Assembly (NCBI GenBank): GCA_000697335.1
Contig: JNEM01014220.1
Location: forward strand, 1 to 43,231
Length of the DNA stretch: 43,231 nucleotides
Direction: 5' to 3'
Source of the DNA: Conidiobolus incongruus B7586
Lineage: Eukaryota; Entomophthoromycota; Entomophthoromycetes; Entomophthorales; Conidiobolaceae
Under the pieces are notes generated by a model. That model ran no database searches. It saw only the letters and a program-made list of their open reading frames with translations, and was not told the DNA's origin. The position numbers were made by a program, and so were the translations under genes. Positions within the stretch are counted from its first letter, which is position 1. Each line of letters opens with the position of its first letter. Positions 32,883-43,231 of this stretch are shown here, in pieces.

Positions 32883-35043
32883 ATGACAAAATCACAGTTA
32901 AGACGAATTCAACAATTAAGTGAGCATTTGATTGCTTTAAATTATTGTAAAGATATCGTTAATGAGTAAGTTATTCATATTTAACTCTTTAAAATATTTT
33001 AGTCTAACATTATTATCTGGCAGTCCCAAAAGCAGTATTGAAGAAGAGAGAAGCAATGCATCCTTCCCAATCTCTGATTTAACTGATCATATAAATGGTG
33101 GATCAGAAAATACTAAGATTAGAAAAATGATTATGAATGAATTGGAAAGTGATCCCTTATGGCGTATCGATAATTTTCCTAATTTGAGCCTAGAAGAAAT
33201 TAGAGAGAAAACAATGAGAAAGATGAACAGCGTGAAGAAATATCTAGAAACTGAAAACATGGATATGTTAAATCATTTTTTTGAAATTATTGGTTTAATT
33301 GATCCTGGATTTCGCACACGTGCAGCTGTGCATTATTGGCTATTCATGGGATGTCTCAATAATCAAGGTAGACCTGATCAAATAGCATACTGGAAAGAAA
33401 AGGGTGCGATGGATATGAATAATTTTTTTGGATGCTTTGCAATGACAGAATTAGGACATGGATCTAACGTCCAGGGAATCGAAACTACTGCTACTTTTGA
33501 CGAAGATACTGACGAATTCATCATTAATACACATTCTCAAACTGCAACTAAATGGTGGATTGGTGGTGCTGCCCAAACAGCTACACATTCTGTTGTCTTT
33601 GCTCAGCTAATCATTAAAGATAAGAATTATGGAGTCAAGCCGTTTGTTGTCCCATTGAGGAATCCTAAAGATTTCACATTCATAAAGGGTGTGAATATTG
33701 GAGATTGTGGTAAAAAGATGGGAAGAGATGGTGTGGACAATGGGTATATTCAGTTTAGTCATGTTCGAATCCCACGATCTTATATGCTAATGAAATATAC
33801 CAAGGTTGATCGGGATGGTAAAGTTACTCAGCCACCATTGGCACAAATGAGCTATGGTGCACTTCTACTTGGGAGAGTAGCTATTGTGAAAGATGCAGCT
33901 TTTAATAGCTTCAAGGCGCTAACGATTGCATTGAGATATGCTGCTGTTAGACGTCAATTTTTAACAACTCCAGGCAAATCTGAGACCAAGTTACTTGATT
34001 ATCCTATACATCAGTATAGATTAATTCCTTTGTTAGCGAAGTCATTTGCTCTTCATGCTACTGCAAAAGTAGTGAATGATATATACATGAATCTTTTAAG
34101 TGTAACAGATAAAAATCAGTCTGAACAAGATATTAAAAATTCTATGGCAATTATGAAAGAGACTCATGCGACAAGTGCTGGATTAAAAGCTTTTTCGACT
34201 TGGGAAGCACTTGATATAATCGAAAAATGTAGACAATCATGCGGAGGCCATGGTTATTCAGCATACACTGGATTAGCTAATATGTATCAAGATTGTGCAA
34301 TTCATTGCACTTGGGAGGGTGATAATACAATTTTAACACTTCAGTTAGGTCGATATTTGATTCAGTCATATTTGAAACGAAAATCAGGAAATTATTCTCC
34401 AGGAATTAGTTATTTAGCTTTGATTGATCAGCCAGATACATTAGCACAGAAATGTACAGCTCAATCTATTGAAGAATTGTTACAATTCGATGTATTTATT
34501 AATGCATGGGATCGTGCTTGTGCTATGGTAGTTAAACAGGCTGGAGAAGCATATGAAGCAGCCATCAAGGAAGGAAACAGCGTAGATCAGGGATTTGAAA
34601 TTTCATCAGTTGAAAGATTGAAAGCTGCCAAAATACATACCAATGCTTACATGATTAAACAATTTATCAAATCTCTCGATACCGCAAAGCCTAGTATACA
34701 GCCAATCTTGACCAAATTAGCAACACTACATGCAGCAGAAACCACTGTTCAATTCTCTGCAGAATTAGTGAAAACCGGTTACCTTAATTTTGCACAAATT
34801 GATTTAATCGCTTCCCAGCTAAAACAATTGATTTCGGAAATTCGTAAAGATGTCATTCCTCTAGTTGACTCATTTGGATTTACTGACTTTGTAATTAATT
34901 CTCCATTAGGAAGGTATGATGGAGATATATACAATTCATATTTCAATTTACTTAAGACTAATAATCCACCGGAAAATCCACCAAGTTACTTCAAATCTAT
35001 TATTCAGCCCTTACTCGCTCCGACTGCAGAAAAGGATTCGTAA
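32883..35043 (+). CDS. Acyl-CoA oxidase (peroxisomal type), intact
   Basis: FAD enzyme that performs the first, H2O2-forming step of peroxisomal beta-oxidation. Exons 32883-32965 and 33003-35043 (37-base intron) give 707 residues. The short first exon MTKSQLRRIQQLSEHLIALN is supported by a matching remnant in the downstream pseudogene. Landmarks: N-terminal alpha domain (DPLWRIDNFPNLSLEEIREK), FAD/acyl site FAMTELGHGSNVQGIETTAT (about 173-192), WWIGGAAQTATHSVVFAQL, IGDCGKKMGRDGVDNGYIQF, MSYGALLLGRVAI, CGGHGYSAYTGLANMYQDC, and CTWEGDNTILTLQLGRYL with the catalytic base Glu466. Length is typical (about 660-750). It ends AEKDS, without an SKL-type PTS1; some fungal oxidases also lack PTS1, so import may be PTS1-independent. 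The flanking copies in the same direction are broken. Confidence 0.94.
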
Positions 35044-38000
35044 ATTCCATTGCGATCTGAGCAAGAATGGAATAGAGTTGAATATTGATTCATTAAATAA
35101 TCACTATAAAGGACTATATTATTAGTCATACATGTAACCATTTTATTGATTGTTTAAAGTTCTATTATAGCTCCTATTTACTAACATTTAATCATTTTTC
35201 TATAATCTATTATAAGATTATCATATCAGTTTATAAATACAAAATTATTTTCGACCATCCAAGTTTTACATATTGAAATCGATAATTTTAGTATTTAGTA
35301 CAATATTTGTAAAATAAAACATTTAAAAATAAACTATTCTGATCACATACCAATGTTTAATTTTTACAACATAATAATCTGATGATAATTAAATAGATAT
35401 TATCAATTATTTAATAATATTGGAATATTCAATAGTATTTATTCATTCATTTTGATAAGTTTAAAATAATGGTTATAATACAAAATTGTAAACTAATATA
35501 CATCACATATAATTGTATAAAATCATCCAAAGATAAATAAGTTCAAATGATATGAATCTATGTGAAAGCAAGCGCTAGTATAATATTATAACAAATATTT
35601 ATATATTCAATATTTCAATTGATATTGGAATTTGAACAATAGTAATAATTTTAAACTCAAGTAAATTCCAATTAAAGGATATTTCAAATATAATTAATAA
35701 ATTTAAACATAACAAATTTTACATTCCATTCATAATAATATATACCAATTAGTAAGTAAATTAACTCATATATATAATTGAAAATTTATTTAAATTTTTG
35801 ATAATTATTATATTAAAATTAAACATTTAAATGTTCCATTCAACTACCTAAACTGGGAAATTAAACTTCAGATATTGTAAATTTTTCTTTTAGCTCATGA
35901 AATTTTCCTTCATACGTTTTTTATTTTAAAATACAGTATAATTTCTTTACTTTTTAGCAAAATTTAGTATCATGAATCTATAATATATTTGAAGTAATGT
36001 GACATTCAATACTTAGGATTTTGCAAGCATGAAAATTTTTTCTTTAAACCAATATCCAAATATCATTAAATGTTTTAAAACAATATGTTCACAGATTCAA
36101 TATAAAATCCATGTGTAATCAGTATCAGCATTTGAAACATTAATATAATTCGATTAATATTTGTAGATAGTTTTGATTGGTAAGTTGATATTTTATCAAT
36201 TATTAAATATAAAAAAATAGAATTTATCGGTCCTTTTTACTATATCAAACAAATAAATATTAACAATAATCTATCTTTCACAAAACTCTATAATATCAAA
36301 TTTGAAATTTACATATAATTCATACGAGATGCACATTTTTTATTTACAAATGCATTTCCAAGAATATCACTATTATTTTTTATATGATTTAACATTCATT
36401 AATTTAAGCATATATTCTAAAAAATTAGTATCAACCTCAAATTACAATTAGCAAGTAATATGATATATGCAATAATAAAAACAATTTTAATAGAAATGAT
36501 TAATATCAATAAGTGAATAGTATATAGTATTTCGACATTATTATATAAAAAATATTAAATATTGTGATAGTATGATATTCATTATTATATGAAAATGGTT
36601 CTTAAAATTCATATTATATTTCAAAATCCTATCTTTTTTATTTAATCTCATAGATATTCCTATTACAAAATATTTAAAATTTAGAGAATATAAAATAATT
36701 ACAAAATTTCATAATATTTCTCAATTCAATGATATTTTGATAAATGATTGTTAATATTATATAAAAACTATATTAAATATAAAAACACGGAATTATGTCT
36801 ATGTTCATAATTTGAAAAAAAACTAGATTCTAATAAAATTTAAAATTTTATATAAAAATCTTGCATGTTTTTAACATTTAATATAATTGATAAAATTAAA
36901 TTATTTTCGAAATCATGATGAAATTAATAACATTCACTATATTAGATATTAATATGATATGTTTTTAATATCTGTTATAAGATTATGTAAATCAATTTAA
37001 CAGCTATTAAATATTAAATAATTAATTATTTTGCTTAAACAATTAATTAAAATGATCAAATATTGCATGATTGTTATATATCCTGTGGCTACCAAGACGA
37101 TGACCGTCTTGATTAACTTCATCTTGACATTTATTACTTTATAGAGTTATTATCCCGAATACTCATCATATCACTTCAAGGTCTTATTTTTCTGAAGATC
37201 TAATATACTTTGTTATACTACTTATAACTGACAGATATTTAATGAAAGGACCATTGCCAGAATACATTTTCATCATTATTTTTGGTATTTATTAAGGTGT
37301 ATTAAGGTTTTAACAAACCCTAATACAGCACCTTGACCAGAACTACCAAAAAAACCATAAGCAAACTGCTCCCATCTTTATTAACAATGTTCTACTAGCA
37401 ATTGGTAGAAACATAATCCAATTTTTATAATGAAATTTGAAGCTAGTAATTGTATAGCTGCTATTTACAATTCAAAGTATCATATATTATCCCAATTCTA
37501 ATATTTCATTGTTAAGGTTAAAGATATCAAATTAAATAGATTATATCCAGGTTTAGCAAGTTATTTTTCTTACTTAATATAATATTGCCATATTTCTCAA
37601 TTTATTTAGCCTTTATCAAGGAACAATCAGTTAATCAAAATATTGATATTAAAAGACAATCTCAAAATAAGTAATATTTATATATACAAATGGAATTAAT
37701 CATAACCATCACATTTGCTTATTCCAAAGTAATTTTTAAGTTCTGATTGTTTTGAAAAGAATATATAAATATAAAAATATTTGTCTCCTTTATTGGAAAT
37801 AGAGTTTACAATATTTTTTTAATAGGATAAATTAAAATAAATATGTTTAATAAATAATTCAAAAAAAGAATAAATGTACAATTTTTCAAGTATTTAATAT
37901 GTAATAAATATATGAAAGTTGGATTATCATATGTTTCTTATAATACCAGGTAAATAGATACATCAATACAATTATTAGTTAACTTTATACATTCTTTCAA

Positions 38001-38419
38001 GTTATAATGAACTGTAACTTCTAAATAACAAAGTTTGACTAAAATAAATTCAAAATCCTCAATTTCATTGATATTAAATGTAATCCATTATACTACAATC
38101 TTTCTCTGAACATTAGTCAATTTTCAAGAGCTTAGGAGCATAACAAAGTGACTGGCATATATAAAATATAATTTCTTTGAAAGTTTTATGATTTAACGAC
38201 TGACCCAATTCAGTACAAACGATCCACCAAATCGAAATGGTTTTTTCAAAATACATGGTTGAAAAAATATTTAGTTAATGAGATACAAATTTAATGAAGG
38301 ATATATATATAATATAGTTAATAAGTTTTTCATTTAATTAATAGCGGTACCCTTATATATTTTGAGCTTAATATTTTATTCTTCAATTGTTTGATAAATA
38401 TTGGATATTTAGAAAATTG
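35044..38419. other. Long AT-rich intergenic region
   Basis: About 3.4 kb separating the intact oxidase from the broken downstream copy. Most is featureless AT-rich DNA. Around 37070-37680 the composition is less extreme, and minus-strand fragments such as QFAYGFFGSSGQGAVLGFVK and MKLIKTVIVLVATGYI look like former coding sequence, but I could not identify it. Confidence 0.5.
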
Positions 38420-40456
38420 ATAAAAATTTAAATCGCCTTCAGTAGTTGAAACAATATTTGGTCAAGTTGAATCCTTGTATAGATGACCTGAATGACTAGG
38501 TTAATCATATTGCATATATTACATTATATTCTAACCTTAATATTCAACAGCCACAAAGCAAGTATTCATGTAGAGAGAAGAAATCCGTCTTTCCCTATTA
38601 CCAATCTGACAGATGATATTATTAAAGGATCAGATGTCACCCGTATTAGAAGAATGATCACGAAGCAACTGGAGCGTGGTCCCTTGTGGCGAGTTGATAA
38701 CAATCCGAAATTGAGTTCGAATGAGGAATGAGATTAGAGAAAGAACAATGAGCAGGATCAAGAATCTTGTGAAGTATTTCCAAGTTGAAACAGTTCTAAT
38801 GTTCAGGCTTCGATTTAAAGCCATAAACCTCGTAGACCCTGGTTTCTACACGCGTATTAGTGTCCATTATGGACCATTTGCTGGAGGTATACAAGGCAAA
38901 GGTACATCCCAATAACTCAGGTACTGGATCGAAAAAGGAGCAGTAGGAATGAAAAACTTTATTAAATGCTTGACAAGGAAAGAATTAGGACATGGATCTA
39001 ATTTCCGAGAAATTGAAACTACTGTTATATTTGACAAAGATACTGATGAACTTATCTTTCATACTCCTACCCTCGCCGGTACAAAGTAGTGGATTGGCGG
39101 TGCTGCTCACATCACTACTCACGCTGTAGTTTTTCCTTAACTGATCGTCAATGGTAGAAATTACCAAGTCAAAACATTTTAAAGCACTATTGAGAAACTA
39201 GGATGACTTTTCGCTAAAAATTGGAGTGAGTATTGGTGATTATGGCAAGAAAATGGGAAGGGATACGACTGACAATGACTATCTGCAATTCAGTCACGTA
39301 AGGATCCCCAGGTCATACATGCTTATAAGATATACAAAGGTTGATAGCTCAGGAAATGTGACTGAGCCACCAATGGCACAAATGAGTTATGGTGCCTTAC
39401 TCCTTGGTAGAGTCCCAACAGTCATGGATTCTGCCTTCTGGAGCTTTAAAGCATTAACCATGGCGTTGAGATATGCAGCTATTAGCCATCAAATCGCGTC
39501 ATTTCCTGGAAAGCTCGAGACCAGGCTCTTAGATTAACCCATTCATCAGTATGAATTGATTCTTCTGTTTGCAAAATCCTTCACAAACTGGGAGTGTCTC
39601 GACTTGATTGAGAAGTGCTGACAAACATGTGGTGGCCATGGTTATTCTTCACATACTGGATTGGCTAACATGTATCGAGATATTGCTCCCTAGTGCACTT
39701 GGGAAGGTGACAACACCATCATGGCTCTTCAATTGGGTAGATATTTAATCCAGTCCTACCTCATTATAAAAGCTGAGAATCTCTCCTCAGGAATTAAATA
39801 TTCGGCTTTGATTGATGAACTTGGTAAAATAGTTGAAAAATGCAATGGTAAGACTTTGAAAGAGCTTTTGAAGTTTGATGTTTTTATCAATACTTGGGAC
39901 CTTGCATGTGCTATTGTAGTAAAAGAAGCTGGAGAAGCATACGAAGCAGCCATCAAATCTGGTAAAAGTGTAAATGAGGAATGCAAAATTGCATCAGTTG
40001 AAAGATTGAGAGCTACCAAGATTCATACTAATGCATACATTATCAAGCAATTCATCAAATCTTTGGACATTGTTAAATCCAGCATCAAGCTCATACTGTC
40101 CAAGCTAGCCACCTTATATGTAGTCGTCTCCACGGTCCAATTCCAAACAGAAATATTCGAATCTGGCCACCTCAATTTTCAACAAATTGGTGTAATTAGA
40201 TCTGAACTCAAGGATTTTATACTCAAAAACTGGCAATGCCATTCAACTCGTCGACTCTTTCAGATTCACTGATTACATCATCAATTCCCCATTGGAAAGA
40301 TATAATGGCGACATCTATGCAGCATACTTCAACTTAGTTCAGAGGAACAATCCATCTTAGAATCCTCCCAGTTGCTTTAAATCTACTATTCAACCATTAT
40401 TAGCACGTCCTAATGAGGATAGCACTGTCATTGATTTGGACATTAACCAAATTTAA
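38420..40456 (+). pseudogene. Acyl-CoA oxidase relic 2 (near full length, broken)
   Basis: Follows the intact oxidase from exon 1 (remnant LKQYLVKLNPCIDDLND, with TAG where the intact copy has Gln) through LWRVDNNPKLSS, LGHGSN, IGGAAHITTHAVVFP, VSIGDYGKKMGRD, MSYGALLLGRV, CGGHGYSS, CTWEGDNTIMALQLGRYL to the C-terminus, ending at 40456. Breaks include frameshifts near 38725 and 39180, in-frame stops before LRYWIEKG, in GTK-stop-WIGG, after VVFP, at LD-stop-PIHQY, in KC-stop-QTCGGHGY, before CTWEG and in NNPS-stop-NPPS, and loss of about 55 residues after PIHQYELI. Open stretches of 103 and 183 codons survive. Sequence outside the lesions is well conserved and even GC-richer than the intact gene, so it diverged as a functional paralogue before dying. 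Confidence 0.92.
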
Positions 40457-42064
40457 TTTTTGACTTGATAATAATCATCAATTAACCTTAATAAATTTAT
40501 TTACCAATTTATTTTTTTAATTTTTATAATATCATTAATTAAGAAAATTTTAATATAGTCATTCAATTTTAGATTATATATATATATCTTAAAATTAAAA
40601 TTATAAATAATATGAGATATATACATGCAATTGATTTTTTGCATTAAAAATTATTTTATATAAATTTCAATATAATAATGAAATAATATGAATTGTAAAA
40701 AATTTTCTTTAAAGGTTTCCTATTGAGATTCTATACCATAGACATATATATCTGGAAAAACATCTATTATATGAATTATATGGAGTGTTTAAATCTATAG
40801 TGACAGAATTAATGAATTGATTATTTAGTAAAAACTTTAACCAATATCTTTGTTTTTATAGATTATTAATTTTAATATTTAATATTAAATTTTAAAAGAA
40901 TATTAATAATAATAAAAATATAAAAGTTAAAATATTTATTATATATAATATATTTTCCAATTAAATATTTATTTTTTATTATATTTATTGATTATTTATT
41001 CTGATTAATAAGTAATTAAATTATATATTAAAATTGAGAATTTTATACAAAAGTTTATATTAATTAATGATTTTGTTTTTAAAAATCTATAATTTATTAA
41101 ATAATTCAAAAATCATTTTAAAAATTTTTTTCAAATATTTTTCTAGGTAGTAAATTATTAATTTACTAAATAAAAAAATTTAAAAAAAATAAAAATTAAT
41201 TTAAATATATATTTTAATTTTTAAAAAATTTAGAAAATTTAAAAAAATTTTATATAATATAATATAAAATAGATGGAAACTATATAATTAAAAAAAGTTT
41301 TATAGTTATAATATATTTATTATATATTAACCTATAAAAGTGAGTTATAAAATCAAAAACACTTATATTTTTATTAATAACTTAATTAATATTTATTAAA
41401 ATAAATTTAAATAATTAAATTTATATTTATTTATTAATAATATTAATCATTAAATTATAATATTTAATTATTAACTAGCTAAAATATTAATCTTTAAATT
41501 TTACCTAAAGTGAGTTATAAATTTATAGGTTTTTAATGATAAAATAAATTAAAACTTAGTGTTTTTATTTTTAACTTTTTTAACTTCTTTAAGTTTATAA
41601 GATATAAAATCATTTAACTTATATTAAAAAGGGTCAATCTTGTTTTATACTTCTTAAATATATTTTTAAAGCTAATTTAAATTTTTAATTAAGGGGAAAA
41701 TCTTAATAACTTTTTTTAATTGATTTTAAAGATATTTAATTAAATTAATATTAAAAGATTGAAAAATCTAGTTTATAATTATTATTTTATTATTTTTAAG
41801 CTATTTGGTGATAAAAGTTATATTATAACAAAATTTATTATCTTACTAAAAAATTATATTAAATTTGTTTAACTTATATTATTTAATAATTTTTTTCAAA
41901 TTATTGTTAGAATATTTTTATATATCTTAATATTTATTCCATTATTAATTTTATAAAAATATCTTATATTTAAAGATAATATATATTTTTAAATGATAAT
42001 TAACTTATTATTATATTTTTAAATAAAATTAATATAATATTACTCTGTATTATTAATAATAGGA
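40457..42064. other. Extremely AT-rich, repeat-derived-looking DNA
   Basis: From about 40.9 kb onward G and C nearly vanish. The words CCTATAAAAGTGAGTTATAA (41331) and CTAAAGTGAGTTATAAA (about 41505) form a short direct repeat. The composition matches the transposon relic that follows, so this is probably more degraded mobile DNA, but I could not align it to anything in the window. Confidence 0.45.
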
Positions 42065-43231
42065 ATTTGTTGTGATTTAAAATAAATAAATATTTTAATA
42101 TATAATATATAAAAATAAATATATAATATAAGTTTAATAGTTTTTTTTATTAGTAATAACTTTATGTTATACTTTTAGCAAAGATCTAACATATAAAAAA
42201 TAGTTTTTTTATTAAAGACTGAAATTTAATATTTTACAAACTAATTAAATTTTTTTACAGAAATTTTTTTCTTGTAAACTAGTTTTTTAATTATCTTAAC
42301 ATAATAAAATCACATAGGTTATAATCTAAAGAGTATATTAGATATGGTAGTTTTTACCAGTTATTTTTAATTAGAAAGTTTATTATAGCTTTAGATTTAT
42401 GTATTTTATAATTATTATGCAAATTAATAGGTTATCTTAAATTATATTGAAAATACTAATTAGAAATACTTTTATTTAAAAAAGTAATATAAAGCTTACT
42501 ATTAATTGATTTTCTTTTAAAAACTAAATAAAAATAGCTTATACTATTATAATCTATTATAATAATTAACATTTGCTTATTAACAAAATATTTATTAAAA
42601 GGCATTTATAAAGAAGGTTGATTTAACTTAATTTAACATCTTGATTTATATTTTAGTAAAGGATTATATATAAAGATTTAACATTTATTAATTGTAATTA
42701 TTCACTGTAAAAGTTTAAGCTTCTAGTAATATTTTAGTAAGCTTTATTTAATAATAACTAATTTAACTTTTTTTAAGCTTTAGTTAAATTATAAAGTACT
42801 TATTTTATATTTTTATTTAATAATTTAAGTTTAAACTTTAATATATATAAAATACTTATAAAACTAATATTAAAATGCTTAGATAATTCTCTAACTGAAA
42901 TAAAAAGGTATTTTTCAATATATTTTTTTACTTTATTATTAATTAAAAGAGTGATAATTGAAGTTAGTTTTTTAATTTTCAACAAGTTTTAAATAGTTTT
43001 TTTCTTAGCTTTAAAATAATTTACCTAGCAATAAATTGTTGATTTAAATGATATTTCATTATTAAAAGTTATTTATAAATATTAAATAGTTTTAGAGGGT
43101 ATATAATTAAATTTTACTAATACTAAAATAAAAAATTTTTAATGATTACTATTTGGTTTAATAATAATTAAATTAAACAACCAATTTTAAAAAATTAATT
43201 TTTTAATCAAAAAAATTATTATATATATATA
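42065..43231 (-). mobile_element. Mariner-like DNA transposon relic, copy B, running off the window
   Basis: Homologous to 11465-12410 in opposite orientation, and longer. On the minus strand an open piece at 42800-42985 encodes VRELSKHFNISFISILYILK, a helix-turn-helix like the DNA-binding domain of Tc1/mariner transposases. Stop-interrupted fragments follow in the expected order, including LHNNYKIHKSKAIINFLIKN and LPYLIYSLDYNLCDFIMLRQ around 42300-42430. These match the LLHDNAxxH and LPHPPYSPDLAPCDF motifs of mariner. Many TAA codons interrupt the frames where Gln is plausible, and the first of these Asp positions is Asn. Almost no G/C is left. The left end of the transposase lies towards 43231, so the terminal repeat on that side may lie outside the window. 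Dead element. Confidence 0.65.

Noticed and set aside
38492-40272. Three separate short genes (79, 103 and 183 codons) in the downstream oxidase copy
   Set aside because: They are surviving open pieces of one broken acyl-CoA oxidase, collinear with the intact gene and without starts of their own.
2111-40456. TAA/TAG read as glutamine (a variant nuclear code), suggested by stops at Gln positions in several relics
   Set aside because: Intact genes (EFL1, MRE11, hexokinase, ATP4, PIG-U, acyl-CoA oxidase) use CAA/CAG for Gln, contain no internal TAA/TAG, and end in these codons. The relics also have frameshifts and lost catalytic residues.
40900-43231. Mitochondrial DNA inserted in the nucleus, because of the extreme AT content
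   Set aside because: The right half aligns with the AT-rich block at 11.5-12.4 kb and encodes transposase-like motifs; no mitochondrial gene or tRNA is visible.

Overview
This is about 43 kb of a very AT-rich eukaryotic nuclear genome with short introns (about 45-65 nt, mostly starting GTAATA/GTAAGT and ending TATAG/TTTAG). The gene set is fungal: an ATP synthase subunit 4 of fungal type, a peroxisomal-type acyl-CoA oxidase, a relic of the fungal SUN (SIM1/UTH1) wall-protein family, TAF9, PIG-U, EFL1, MRE11, TFIIE-beta and a TTC36-like TPR protein. The combination of TTC36, an SRAP protein, strong AT bias and dense short introns suggests an early-diverging ('zygomycete-grade') fungus. That placement is inference; no marker here fixes the species.

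Layout, left to right. 0-5.4 kb: the 5' part of RPL26 (minus), a small four-exon gene that may be Mediator subunit 29, two neighbouring decayed host genes on the minus strand (tafazzin and a SUN-family wall protein), and a small secreted, probably GPI-anchored protein. 5.4-13.9 kb: hexokinase (plus) facing the seven-exon ATP4 gene (minus), then a heavily AT-degraded mariner-like transposon relic and intronless TAF9. 14.6-21.5 kb: eight-exon PIG-U (minus), an SRAP/HMCES protein (plus) whose tail carries PCNA- and SUMO-binding-like motifs, a GC-richer island with a small orphan ORF, tRNA-Lys(UUU), a solo-LTR-like repeat directly after it, and an intron-bearing tRNA-Ile(UAU). 21.5-30.3 kb: EFL1, MRE11, TTC36-like (minus), a second copy of the LTR-like repeat in opposite orientation, and TFIIE-beta. 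30.3-43.2 kb: a direct array of three acyl-CoA oxidase loci, only the middle one intact, followed by almost C/G-free DNA that ends in a second mariner-like relic homologous to the first.

Most genes are unrelated housekeeping genes. The SRAP protein, MRE11 and the transcription factors (TAF9, TFIIE-beta, possibly Med29) belong to genome maintenance and Pol II transcription, but nothing suggests co-regulation. I found no new multi-gene system. The points most worth a second look are the AT-driven decay shared by the transposon relics and host pseudogenes, the PIP-like and SIM-like motifs in the SRAP tail, and the acyl-CoA oxidase array. Exon coordinates were worked out by hand from reading frame and splice consensus. 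Pseudogene, relic and repeat borders are approximate.
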